A stretch of 40,907 nt of DNA, taken from JBHEMK01 sp046262635. Its GTDB lineage: Bacteria; Actinomycetota; Thermoleophilia; Gaiellales; Gaiellaceae. A model generated the notes under the pieces. The model was not told the origin of the DNA and ran no database searches. It saw nothing but the letters and a program-made list of their open reading frames with translations. The stretch covers positions 1 through 40,907 of the forward strand of contig JBHEMK010000104.1 of the NCBI GenBank assembly GCA_046262635.1. The letters run 5' to 3'. The position numbers and the translations under genes were made by a program. Below are positions 14,977 to 22,823 of the stretch, one piece after another (the first letter of the stretch is position 1; each line of letters begins with the position of its first letter).

Positions 14977-16635
14977 ATGGGCACGCACGCGATTTCCAGG
15001 GTCCCCGAGCCCTACAACGAACCGATCAAGTCGTACGCGCCCGGTTCCCCCGAGCGGGCCGCACTCCGCCTCCGGATCACCGAGATGGAGGGGCAGCAGC
15101 TCGAGATCCCGCTCGTGATCGGCGGCGAAGAGGTCCGCACCGGCGACACGTTCGAGGCCGTGATGCCGCACCGCAAGAACCATGTGCTGGCGCGCGTGCA
15201 CAAGGGCGGAGCCGCGGAGGTCGAGCGAGCGATCGGCGCGGCCGCCGAGGCCTGGCACGACTGGGGGCGCACGCCCTGGGAGGAGCGGGCCGCCGTCATC
15301 CTCCGCGCCGCCGATCTCCTCACCGGCCCGTGGCGTTCGACCCTGAACGCCGCGACCATGCTCGGCCAGTCCAAGACGGCCCACCAGGCGGAGATCGACG
15401 CCGCCTGCGAGCTCGCTGACTTCTGGCGCTTCAACGTCAAGTACATGACGCAGATCTACGCGGAGCAGCCCGTCTCCTCGCCCGGTGTCTGGAACCGGCT
15501 CGACTACCGGCCGCTCGAGGGCTTCGTCTTCGCCGTCACGCCGTTCAACTTCACGGCGATCGGCGGCAACCTGCCCACCTCTGCGGCGCTGATGGGAAAC
15601 ACCGTGCTCTGGAAGCCGGCGTCGACCGCCGCCTACTCGGCCTGGTACCTGATGAAACTGCTCCAGGAGGCCGGACTGCCGCCAGGCGTGATCAACCTCG
15701 TCTACGGCGACGGCGCCGCAGTCGGCGACCCGGTGCTCGCGAGTCCCGACCTGGCCGGCATCCACTTCACCGGGTCGACCGGCGTCTTCCAGTCGATGTG
15801 GAGGACGATCGGCTCCAAGATCGCGGACTACCGGAACTACCCGCGGGTTGTGGGCGAGACCGGAGGCAAGGACTTCATTGTCGCCCACTCCTCCGCCGAC
15901 GTCGACCAGGTCGCGACGGCGATCGTCCGCGGCTCGTTCGAATACCAGGGCCAGAAGTGCTCCGCTTCCTCCCGCGTCTTCGCGCCCACCAACCTCTGGC
16001 CGGAGCTGCGGGAGCGGCTCGTCGACCAGGTCGGATCGCTGAAGATGGGCGATGTCGCCGACTTCGAGAACTTCATGGGGGCTGTGATCGACGGCAAGTC
16101 GTTCGAGACGCAGAAGCAGGCGATCGACGAGGCCCGGGACGCCAACGGGAAAGCGAAAGTCCTGGTCGGCGGCGACTACGACGACGACGACGGCTGGTTC
16201 GTCCGGCCGACCGTGATCGAGACGAGCGATCCCGACTTCCGGACGATGAAGGAGGAGCTGTTCGGTCCGGTCGTGACCGCGTTCGTCTACGAGCCGGACC
16301 GGTACGAGGAGGCACTGGACCTGATCGACGAGGGATCCACCTACGGCCTCACCGGGGCGGTCTTCGCCCGCGACCGCGGCGCCCTCGACCGCGCTCAGGA
16401 TCGGCTTCGCTATGCGGCCGGCAACTTCTACGTCAACGACAAGCCGACCGGCGCCGTCGTCGGCCAGCAGCCCTTCGGCGGCGCGCGCGCCTCGGGAACC
16501 AACGACAAGGCCGGCTCGATGTGGAACCTGATCCGCTGGACCAGCCCACGCACGATCAAGGAGACGTTCGTGGCGCCGACCGACCACCGTTACCCGTTCA
16601 TGCAGCCGGATCCGGACGGCGACGCGGGGCCGTAG
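14977..16635 (+). CDS. pruA: L-glutamate gamma-semialdehyde dehydrogenase
   Basis: 552 aa. NAD-dependent oxidation of glutamate semialdehyde/1-pyrroline-5-carboxylate to glutamate, second step of proline catabolism. Monofunctional P5CDH (the 550-residue type): PFNFTAIGGNLP, HFTGSTGVFQSMW, general-base Glu294 in GETGGKDF, nucleophile Cys328 in GQKCSASSRVF, KEELFGPVV and FGGARASGTNDKAG. ATG 14977 is selected from the -10 position and typical N-terminus; the open frame runs further upstream over ogt as a shadow. No proline dehydrogenase gene is adjacent. The 3' end overlaps a convergent 57-aa gene by 38 nt. Confidence 0.96.
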   Translation: MGTHAISRVPEPYNEPIKSYAPGSPERAALRLRITEMEGQQLEIPLVIGGEEVRTGDTFEAVMPHRKNHVLARVHKGGAAEVERAIGAAAEAWHDWGRTPWEERAAVILRAADLLTGPWRSTLNAATMLGQSKTAHQAEIDAACELADFWRFNVKYMTQIYAEQPVSSPGVWNRLDYRPLEGFVFAVTPFNFTAIGGNLPTSAALMGNTVLWKPASTAAYSAWYLMKLLQEAGLPPGVINLVYGDGAAVGDPVLASPDLAGIHFTGSTGVFQSMWRTIGSKIADYRNYPRVVGETGGKDFIVAHSSADVDQVATAIVRGSFEYQGQKCSASSRVFAPTNLWPELRERLVDQVGSLKMGDVADFENFMGAVIDGKSFETQKQAIDEARDANGKAKVLVGGDYDDDDGWFVRPTVIETSDPDFRTMKEELFGPVVTAFVYEPDRYEEALDLIDEGSTYGLTGAVFARDRGALDRAQDRLRYAAGNFYVNDKPTGAVVGQQPFGGARASGTNDKAGSMWNLIRWTSPRTIKETFVAPTDHRYPFMQPDPDGDAGP

Positions 16636-16771
16636 CACCCGCGGAGGGCTCGCCGAGATACTCGTCGAATGCGGCCCAGTGCGCGAGGTACGCCTCGACG
16701 TCCGACAGCATCCGTACGACCAGGTCGTTGTACCAGGCGTGCCCCCGGAGGTCGTCGGGGATCGAGTCCAC
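16598..16771 (-). CDS. small hypothetical protein, 57 aa
   Basis: GTG 16771 to TGA 16598. The protein begins MDSIPDDLRGHAWYNDLVVR and continues with MLSDVEAYLAHWAAFDEYL: acidic, rich in aromatic residues and Leu, predicted helical, unlike the Arg/Pro/Ser-rich shadows around it. TAGCCT lies exactly 6 nt before the GTG, the arrangement shared by many genes in this window, which supports it as a real gene. The last 12 codons overlap the end of pruA on the other strand and look low-complexity. No family recognised. Confidence 0.6.
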   Translation of the reverse strand: MDSIPDDLRGHAWYNDLVVRMLSDVEAYLAHWAAFDEYLGEPSAGATAPRRRPDPAA

Positions 16772-16777
16772 GCGCCG

Positions 16778-16783
16778 AGGCTA
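16778..16783 (-). promoter_or_regulatory. -10 hexamer of the 57-aa gene
   Basis: TAGCCT on the minus strand, 6 nt before GTG 16771. It sits just downstream of the MFS stop codon, within a short GCTAAC/GTTAGC inverted repeat (16780-16799). Confidence 0.4.
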
Positions 16784-16794
16784 ACCGCGGCTCG

Positions 16795-17970
16795 TTAGCG
16801 GGTCTGGAACTTCCTGTAAGAACTTACGACGAGAGCTCCGGCAACCGCAGGGAGGGCGAGGGCGACGCCGGCTGCACGGACGTCGAAGCCGGCCGCAAGC
16901 GCGCCGTCGGCGAGGCTCGCCACCGGGCGCAGCCCCAGGAAGGCGACGCTCCAGAGCGCCATGATGCGTCCGCGCTGGGCCTCATCGACCTCGAGCTGAA
17001 GCCTGCTCGTCGCCGAAGTGTTCGAGGCCAGGTAGCCGAAGCCGGCCGCAAACAGGAGGCCGAACCCGAGCGGCAGCCAGGGCGAGAGCGAGAAGCCGAC
17101 GACGCCCGCCGCGAGCACGGCGAGCGTCACCGCCATGCGACGTGGCGAGCCGGCGACGCGGCCTGCAACGAAAACCGCCGCTGCGACCGCTCCGGCCCCG
17201 AAGGCGCCGATGATCCAACCGGCCGAAGTGTCGGGCCGTCCGAACGCGCGCGCGAACGCAGGCGCCTCGGTGTTGATCGGGTCGGAGGCGAAGCCGACGG
17301 CGGTGACGATCAGGAGGAAGGCGAGCAGGCGTGGTTGACTTCGCAGCAGCCGTAGGCTCTCGCGCAACCGCGTCGAATCGCGCGGCACGCGGGGCTGCGG
17401 GCGCGGACGAATCACGAGCAGTGCGACTGCGAGCAGCACGTACGAGCCGGAATTGATCGCGAACGAAGCTGGGATCCCGAGCGTCCGCACGGAGAGGGCG
17501 GCGAGCGCGGGTCCGACGGCGCGGGCCAGGTTATAGGTCATCGAGTTGAGCGCGACCGCCGAGGGCAGCTCCGCGGCCGGGACGAGCCAGCCGATCAACG
17601 CCTGCGAGGCAGGAGCCGAGTATGCGCTCGTCACACCGAGCGCGAGCGAGAAGAGAATCACGAGCCACACCGTTGCAAGGCCGCCCCAGGCCAGGAGCGC
17701 GATCCCCGCGCTCAGGGCGGTCGCCACGAGCTGCGTGGCGAGCAGCAGGCGCCGCTTGTCGAAGCGGTCGGCGGCGCTTCCGGTCCAGGGTGCCAGCAGC
17801 AGCACGGGCAAGAACTGGCAGAAGTTGAGGACGCCGAGCAGGAAGGCCGAGTGCGTCAGCCGGTAGACAAGCAGGGCCCCGGCGAGGTTCTGGAACCAGG
17901 TCCCGCTCGCCGAGAGCGCGTTGCCGACGAAGTACAGGCCGAAGTTACGGCTCGCGATCAGCCGCAGCAC
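16795..17970 (-). CDS. MFS transporter, EntS/DUF894-like
   Basis: 391 aa with about 12 hydrophobic segments. The start FGLYFVGNALSASGTWFQNLAGALLVYRLT, the loop GSAADRFDKRRLLL (MFS signature between TM2 and TM3) and SPASQALIGWLVP-like segments (AYSAPASQALIG) resemble the enterobactin-exporter branch of the major facilitator superfamily. The substrate is not predictable. GTG 17970 is chosen as the first start in frame with a membrane-protein N-terminus. It follows orf185 by 30 nt and is the third gene of the uvrC unit. Confidence 0.9.
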   Translation of the reverse strand: MLRLIASRNFGLYFVGNALSASGTWFQNLAGALLVYRLTHSAFLLGVLNFCQFLPVLLLAPWTGSAADRFDKRRLLLATQLVATALSAGIALLAWGGLATVWLVILFSLALGVTSAYSAPASQALIGWLVPAAELPSAVALNSMTYNLARAVGPALAALSVRTLGIPASFAINSGSYVLLAVALLVIRPRPQPRVPRDSTRLRESLRLLRSQPRLLAFLLIVTAVGFASDPINTEAPAFARAFGRPDTSAGWIIGAFGAGAVAAAVFVAGRVAGSPRRMAVTLAVLAAGVVGFSLSPWLPLGFGLLFAAGFGYLASNTSATSRLQLEVDEAQRGRIMALWSVAFLGLRPVASLADGALAAGFDVRAAGVALALPAVAGALVVSSYRKFQTR

Positions 17971-17999
17971 CGCCGTGGGGCCCGTCGGAACGCGCCGGC

Positions 18000-18557
18000 T
18001 CAGTGGGTGAAGGTCCAGGCGCGCGCGACGGCGGCGGCCCCCGCCGTTGCGAACGCGACCACGACGTGCCGGCCGTCGCGAACCGGCCCGGGCGGTCGAC
18101 CGAAGACCGTGATGTTCGACCGGCTCGTTCCACCTCCGTCGAGCCCGAAGCCGCGACCGTCCGGCCACATGGCCGCCTTGCCGACGGGGCCGGCGGCGCG
18201 GATCGCAGCCGCGAGCTGACCCGGTGCGCGGGAGACCGGGCCGACCTCGTTCGTCCCGATCGGGGCCAGGTGGATCGGCGCGGCGAGCTCGACGCGCCAG
18301 CCCGCGGGTGCGCGCCGCAGCGGCGCGGCAAAAGCTCCGGACGAGCCGGAGAGCGCCCCGACTGCCCACACGGCGTCGACCACCCTGGCCATGGCGAGGC
18401 GCCCGGTCGGCACCTTCGGAGCGTGGCTGCGAAAGCGCGCGTACGGTCCCAGCCGGCGCTGCGAAGCCGGCGAGAGCAGCTTCCACATCCGGGCCGCACC
18501 GGCGTTCGCGGAGGCCGTGGCGAAGGACTGCAGCACCACCGCCTGGGTGCTAGGCAC
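18000..18557 (-). CDS. hypothetical protein, 185 aa, between uvrC and MFS
   Basis: Starts with GTG 18557, whose first base is the last base of the uvrC TAG stop, so it is translationally coupled. The N-terminal part (AVVLQSFATASANAGAARMWKLLSP) has the look of an NTF2/lumazine-type helical start ending in W-LLS; the rest is beta-rich, with HLAPIGTNEVGPVSRAPGQLA and a C-terminal HVVVAFATAG strand. No signal peptide or membrane segment is obvious. No family can be named. A tandem 7-mer (GTGCCTA twice) spans the junction with uvrC. Confidence 0.75.
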   Translation of the reverse strand: MPSTQAVVLQSFATASANAGAARMWKLLSPASQRRLGPYARFRSHAPKVPTGRLAMARVVDAVWAVGALSGSSGAFAAPLRRAPAGWRVELAAPIHLAPIGTNEVGPVSRAPGQLAAAIRAAGPVGKAAMWPDGRGFGLDGGGTSRSNITVFGRPPGPVRDGRHVVVAFATAGAAAVARAWTFTH

Positions 18558-20410
18558 TAGGCACGACCGGCCTTGTGCAGCTGCGCGTAGATCTGGCGCG
18601 CGGTCTTCGCGGGAACGCCGCTCACGCCCTCGAGCTCCTCCTGCGTCGCCCGGACCACCCCCTCGGCCGAACCGAAGTGCCGCAGCAAGGCCCGCCGCCG
18701 GGCCGGCCCGACGCCCTGGAGGTCGTCGAAGATCGACGCGAAGCCGCGCGTCTCGCGCCGCTGCCGGTGAAAGCCGACGGCGAACCGGTGCGCCTCGTCA
18801 CGGAGTCGTTGGAGCAGCTGCAAACCCGGGCTGTGCGGGTCGAGGACGATCGGATCCGCCCGCCCCGGGACGAACACTTCCTCGATCCTCTTCGCCAGCG
18901 CGATCACGGCCACCCGCGGGAGATCGTACGCCTGCATCGCGGCCAAGGCAGCCGAGAGCTGGCCCCTGCCGCCGTCGATCACCACGAGGTTGGGCGACGA
19001 GGCGAAGCTCTCGTCGTGAGTCTCCCGGGTTCCGTCCGTGAGCCGCGCGAACCGCCGGGAGAGCACCTCCGCCATCGAAGCGAAGTCGTCGGGCTCGCCG
19101 GTGACTGTGCGGATGCCGAACTTCCGGTAGTGCGCCTTCTTCGGATGGGCGTCCTCGAAGACCACCATCGAGCCCACGGTGTCCTGCCCCATCGCGTGCG
19201 AGATGTCGTAACACTCGATCCGGATCGGGAGCGACTCGAGGTTGAGCGCCTCGCGCAGCTCCTCGAGCGCTTCGATCCGCCGCAGCCGGCGCTGCTCCGA
19301 CTGTGCGGCCTGGGACTCCAGCACGAGCCGGGCGTTCTGTGTCGCGAGCTCCTGGAGCCGTCGCTTCTCGCCCCGCTCCGCCGTCCGCACCTCGACGTTC
19401 GCGCCGCGCCGGTCGGCGAGAAACGCGGCCACCGCCGCGAGGTCGCCTGAGTCGCGCGGCACGATGATCTGCGGCGGCACGCTGGGCGAGGAGCCGTAGT
19501 ACTCGAGGAAGAACGCCTCGAGGATCGTGGTCAAGTCCTGCCCGCGGACGTTCTCGAGGTGGAAGCTGTGTCTGTCGACCATCTTGCCGCCGCGGAGCGG
19601 GAAGATCTGGACGACCGCGCGCTCGCCCTCGTGGGCGAAACCGATCACATCTACCGTGCCGCCGGAGTGTCGCTCGACCGCCTGCCGCTCCGCGAGACCC
19701 TGGATCGAGAAGAGCCGGTTGCGGTAGCGCGCAGCGTCCTCGAACCGCTCGTCGTCTGCGGCCGAGCGCATCTTCAGCTCTAGCTCCTGCGTGATCGGCT
19801 TCGTCGTCCCCGAGAGGAACTCGATCACCCCGTCGATCACGGCTCGGTAATCCTCCTTCGAGACGTAGGCGACGCAGGGCGCGAGGCAGCGGTCGATGTG
19901 GTAGTCGAGGCACGGGATCCCCGAATGCCGTCCCGGCTTGGGCCCCTCGCACGGCCGGTACTGGAAGGCGCGGTTGAGGACGTCGAGCGTCTCGCGCACC
20001 TTCTTGGCGTTCGCGTATGGGCCGAAGTACCAGACCCCCGGGCGGTGGCGCTCGCGCGTGAACATCACGCGGGGATACTCGTCCTCGACCGTCACGGCGA
20101 TGTAGGGGAACGACTTGTCGTCTCGTAGCCGCACGTTGAACGGCGGTCGGTGGCGCTTGACGAGGTTCTGCTCCAGGTGGAGCGCCTCAACCTCGCTGCC
20201 GGTGACGATCACCTCGATGCCCGCGACGCGCCCGGCGAGCTGGCGGATCTGGGCCCGTCCGTTGCCCCGCGGCTGGAAGTACGAGCGCACGCGCGGGCGC
20301 AAGGATTTCGCCTTGCCGACGTACAGCACCTCCCCGTTCGCGTCGCGGAAGAGGTAGACGCCGGGCTTTGCCGGCAACTCTTTCAGCTGCTGTTCGAGTC
20401 GTTGGCTCAC
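18557..20410 (-). CDS. uvrC: excinuclease ABC subunit C
   Basis: 617 aa. Makes both incisions in nucleotide excision repair with UvrAB. GIY-YIG domain at the N-terminus (GVYLFRDANGEVLYVGKAKSLR), then GPYANAKKVRETLD, a Cys cluster (CEGP, PCLDYHIDRCLAPC), the UVR motif region (ELKMRSAADDERFEDAARYR), the RNase H-like nuclease domain (ECYDISH, VVIDGGRGQLSAA, LQLLQRLRDEAHRFAV) and C-terminal helix-hairpin-helix repeats. GTG 20410 is 7 nt after TACTTT; TTG 20419 is an alternative. Upstream frame to 20599 is not homologous. Heads the uvrC-orf185-MFS unit. Confidence 0.96.
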   Translation of the reverse strand: MSQRLEQQLKELPAKPGVYLFRDANGEVLYVGKAKSLRPRVRSYFQPRGNGRAQIRQLAGRVAGIEVIVTGSEVEALHLEQNLVKRHRPPFNVRLRDDKSFPYIAVTVEDEYPRVMFTRERHRPGVWYFGPYANAKKVRETLDVLNRAFQYRPCEGPKPGRHSGIPCLDYHIDRCLAPCVAYVSKEDYRAVIDGVIEFLSGTTKPITQELELKMRSAADDERFEDAARYRNRLFSIQGLAERQAVERHSGGTVDVIGFAHEGERAVVQIFPLRGGKMVDRHSFHLENVRGQDLTTILEAFFLEYYGSSPSVPPQIIVPRDSGDLAAVAAFLADRRGANVEVRTAERGEKRRLQELATQNARLVLESQAAQSEQRRLRRIEALEELREALNLESLPIRIECYDISHAMGQDTVGSMVVFEDAHPKKAHYRKFGIRTVTGEPDDFASMAEVLSRRFARLTDGTRETHDESFASSPNLVVIDGGRGQLSAALAAMQAYDLPRVAVIALAKRIEEVFVPGRADPIVLDPHSPGLQLLQRLRDEAHRFAVGFHRQRRETRGFASIFDDLQGVGPARRRALLRHFGSAEGVVRATQEELEGVSGVPAKTARQIYAQLHKAGRA

Positions 20411-20417
20411 CTCGGCC

Positions 20418-20423
20418 AAAGTA
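20418..20423 (-). promoter_or_regulatory. -10 hexamer of uvrC
   Basis: TACTTT on the minus strand, 7 nt before GTG 20410. Confidence 0.4.
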
Positions 20424-20771
20424 CCTTTCGCGGATCCGTTCAGCCGGTGCCCCTCGGCGCAGAGGCTGCCCGCTTCAGCTCCGCCCGACCGACGAACGAT
20501 GGGCCGGAATCGCGGCGATTGCCCCAGCAATCGCAGCCGGCGACCAGCCTTGCCCGAGACGAGGATCACGCCGACGAGAGGACGACGAGGAGATCCCACG
20601 AGCTCGCAGAGATCGGGTTTTCTCCGTCAACGAATCACTCCGGCACCCGCAACCTCCACCTGAACCCCCGCGGCGTGCCCAAAAGACGAGCGACGCCAGA
20701 GTCGAGCGGTCCGCGTAGACCGGACGACCGAAGCCTGCCTCGTCATCTCGACCCGGATGCGACGATCACGC
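20424..20771. other. intergenic region upstream of uvrC
   Basis: About 350 bp with no supported gene; open frames here are low-complexity shadows. No repeat or RNA recognised. Confidence 0.5.
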
Positions 20772-21194
20772 TCAGAGCGCGTCTGCCTGCAGCCGCTCCG
20801 CGAGGGCCCTCAGAACGCTGTTCTGGACAGACGGCACCTCATTCGTCACGCGTCTGAAGGCGCGATCGGTCAAGACGAGGACATGTGTCTCCGATGTTGT
20901 GGCGACCGTGGCCGTGCGAGGAGCACCTGCGATCAGCGCGATCTCACCGAGGAAGTCCCCGGATCCAAGCCGGTTGATCCTGTGGCCGTTCTGAATCACG
21001 TCGGCAGATCCGTCGATGATGATGACGAACTCGCGGCCACGTTCTCCCTGTCGCGTGAGCTCTTTGCCCTGACGCAGGGTCAGCTCGTCCGCCTCTGCCG
21101 CGATTGCCGCCAGCTCTTTCCTCGTGCACCGCGAGAACAGCGGGACTTCCTTCAGCCGTTCCATCTTCGCGTCCTTGCGCATCCGCATCAGCAC
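20772..21194 (-). CDS. stand-alone cyclic nucleotide-binding domain protein
   Basis: 140 aa consisting of one cNMP-binding domain: MERLKEVPLFSRCTRKELAAIA start, beta-roll with LRQGKELTRQGERG, and phosphate-binding cassette FLGEIALIAGAPRTATV with the Glu and Arg that bind the cyclic phosphate/ribose. There is no DNA-binding domain, so it is not a CRP-type regulator; it may gate a partner protein. GTG 21194 is preceded by GATACT at 6 nt spacing. It lies 1.6 kb from a large class III cyclase gene, so a local second-messenger link is possible but unproven. Confidence 0.88.
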   Translation of the reverse strand: MLMRMRKDAKMERLKEVPLFSRCTRKELAAIAAEADELTLRQGKELTRQGERGREFVIIIDGSADVIQNGHRINRLGSGDFLGEIALIAGAPRTATVATTSETHVLVLTDRAFRRVTNEVPSVQNSVLRALAERLQADAL

Positions 21195-21200
21195 GATCGT

Positions 21201-21206
21201 AGTATC
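21201..21206 (-). promoter_or_regulatory. -10 hexamer of the cNMP-binding gene
   Basis: GATACT on the minus strand, 6 nt before GTG 21194; same hexamer and spacing as at the trk gene. Confidence 0.45.
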
Positions 21207-21640
21207 GGCGAGAGCGGGTTTGCATCACCCAGTTTCAGCAAGAGGCCGTCGGCCTCTGGCGAACCGCGAGAGAGGCCTCGCGTGGCCGGCGGCGGCAGGC
21301 TGTCAGTGTCTCAGGCGTGGACGGCGGAGGTCGAGGCCGCCGCGACAGGCGAGAACTTGCCGATTCGAACAGCAGCATATAGCTCGCCGCACCGACGCTT
21401 TCGCACCGAAGGGGCTGCCTGCGGCGAGAGTCCACTCCCTCCCTGGGGACAGATCGCAGCCCCGGGCAGCAGATCGAGCGGCGCGCTGCCCACCGATCCG
21501 AACCAGGCTGTCGCCCGGTGAATCCGCTCGGCCCGCTCCTAGCCCGGTGCCGCGATGTTGAACTTTCCCGCGAACAGTGCGACCATCCTCCGGCGTAGAC
21601 GAGGTCCCTCTGCCCTCTGGGCATTTAGGGGGGCGACCGG
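21207..21640. other. intergenic region between divergent genes
   Basis: About 430 bp, no supported gene or RNA. A strong ribosome binding site (AGAGAGAGGA, 21641-21650) follows for the secreted protein. Confidence 0.45.
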
Positions 21641-21656
21641 AGAGAGAGGATACGAG

Positions 21657-22808
21657 ATGAACCGTTTCTTGGCACGGCTGACCGTCGGTATCGTCGCTGC
21701 CGTTCTGCTTTCCATGCTCGGAGGCGGCGCGACTCGAGCCACGGCAGCGAGCCCGAAGCTCACCGTGACGGAGAGCGTGCTGCCGGCGGCAGGTCTGCCG
21801 GTCGCCTACACCAACACGCTTCGCGACCCGTCGGGCACTCCGATCGCGACGTATGTCAGCTATTCGATCGACGTCGCCCGCGATCCGTCCGACACGAATG
21901 TGCTCACGCACGCCCGCATCAGCGAGCCGGTCACGTGCACGGATGCCACTACCTGTCACGACTCGGCGTTCGCCGGGGCCACGGTCGTCTCGGTCAGCGG
22001 CGACTGCCCGACTGCGACCTATCGAGGAACGGCTGCGTTCCCGAAGGAAGGTGTCAGCTGTGATCTGGGCTCGCTGCCACCTGCCGCCACCAGGCACCTC
22101 CAGATTGTGATCCAGGTGCCGGCCAAGGCGGACACGGACGCGAACGACGCATCGGCGCTTGCCAACGTCGCAGCGCTCTTTGTCGAAGAGGGCTTGAACG
22201 ACTCGCAGCCCACGGCGAGCCACACCGACACGTTCGCGTCGAACGGCTCGACGCCGGTCGTGACACCGCTGACATCGACCGCGACCGACGCCATGAACAG
22301 CTTCACGAATCCGGGCGTTTCCACACTGCTCGAGACCGATCCGACCCTCGCGGACGGAAATGTTCAGTCGACAAAGGCCGTCGTTCCGGCCACCGCGAAG
22401 GGGGTGCCGGTCACCCTGAGCGAGGGCGCGCCGTTGACGGCCTCCACGTGCCCGTCGCTGATCACGAGCAAAGGACTGACCTGCATTGGCGAGCTGTCGA
22501 CGGTCAAGGTCGGAGCCACCTTCCCATCCTGCTCGTCGCTGACGACGGCTTGTGCATCGGCGCTGGACATGACCTTCTCCGTGTTCGGCCCGAGCGTGGC
22601 GAAGATCACTGTCAACAAGATCACCGTGTTCCACATCGGAGACGACGCCGTCGTGCGGATCGTCCCGCTCTGCAGCTCGGGACAGACCGACACGGGTGAC
22701 TCGGCGACGGGCGACTGCGTGATCTCGAGCTCAGTCAACAAAAAGACCGGCGACATCACGATCCGGGCCCAGGGCGCGTCCAACGGAGGCTGGGGCTCCG
22801 CCGGCTAG
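21657..22808 (+). CDS. secreted protein, beta-rich repeats, unknown function
   Basis: 383 aa. Signal peptide MNRFLARLTVGIVAAVLLSML...ATRATAAS with probable cleavage after about residue 30. The mature part is Thr/Ser/Ala-rich and beta-strand rich, with two similar halves: SPKLTVTESVLPAAGLPVAY...PVTCTDATTCHDSAF and a later stretch around PSLITSKGLTCIGELSTV. Paired Cys residues occur in short loops, as in extracellular Ig-like or DUF11-type domains. No anchor or sorting signal is seen. Start ATG 21657 has RBS AGAGAGAGGA. Family not recognised; probably a cell-surface or matrix protein. Ends 15 bp from the convergent cyclase gene. Confidence 0.85.
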   Translation: MNRFLARLTVGIVAAVLLSMLGGGATRATAASPKLTVTESVLPAAGLPVAYTNTLRDPSGTPIATYVSYSIDVARDPSDTNVLTHARISEPVTCTDATTCHDSAFAGATVVSVSGDCPTATYRGTAAFPKEGVSCDLGSLPPAATRHLQIVIQVPAKADTDANDASALANVAALFVEEGLNDSQPTASHTDTFASNGSTPVVTPLTSTATDAMNSFTNPGVSTLLETDPTLADGNVQSTKAVVPATAKGVPVTLSEGAPLTASTCPSLITSKGLTCIGELSTVKVGATFPSCSSLTTACASALDMTFSVFGPSVAKITVNKITVFHIGDDAVVRIVPLCSSGQTDTGDSATGDCVISSSVNKKTGDITIRAQGASNGGWGSAG

Positions 22809-22823
22809 AAGGACCTTCTCGAA

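Noticed and set aside
14458..16638. Very long minus-strand open frame (about 1,030 codons) continuing upstream of whiA
   Set aside because: Only its last part, from GTG 14457, is WhiA. The rest is antisense to ogt and pruA and reads like a high-GC shadow (Arg, Val, Gly-rich, no family).
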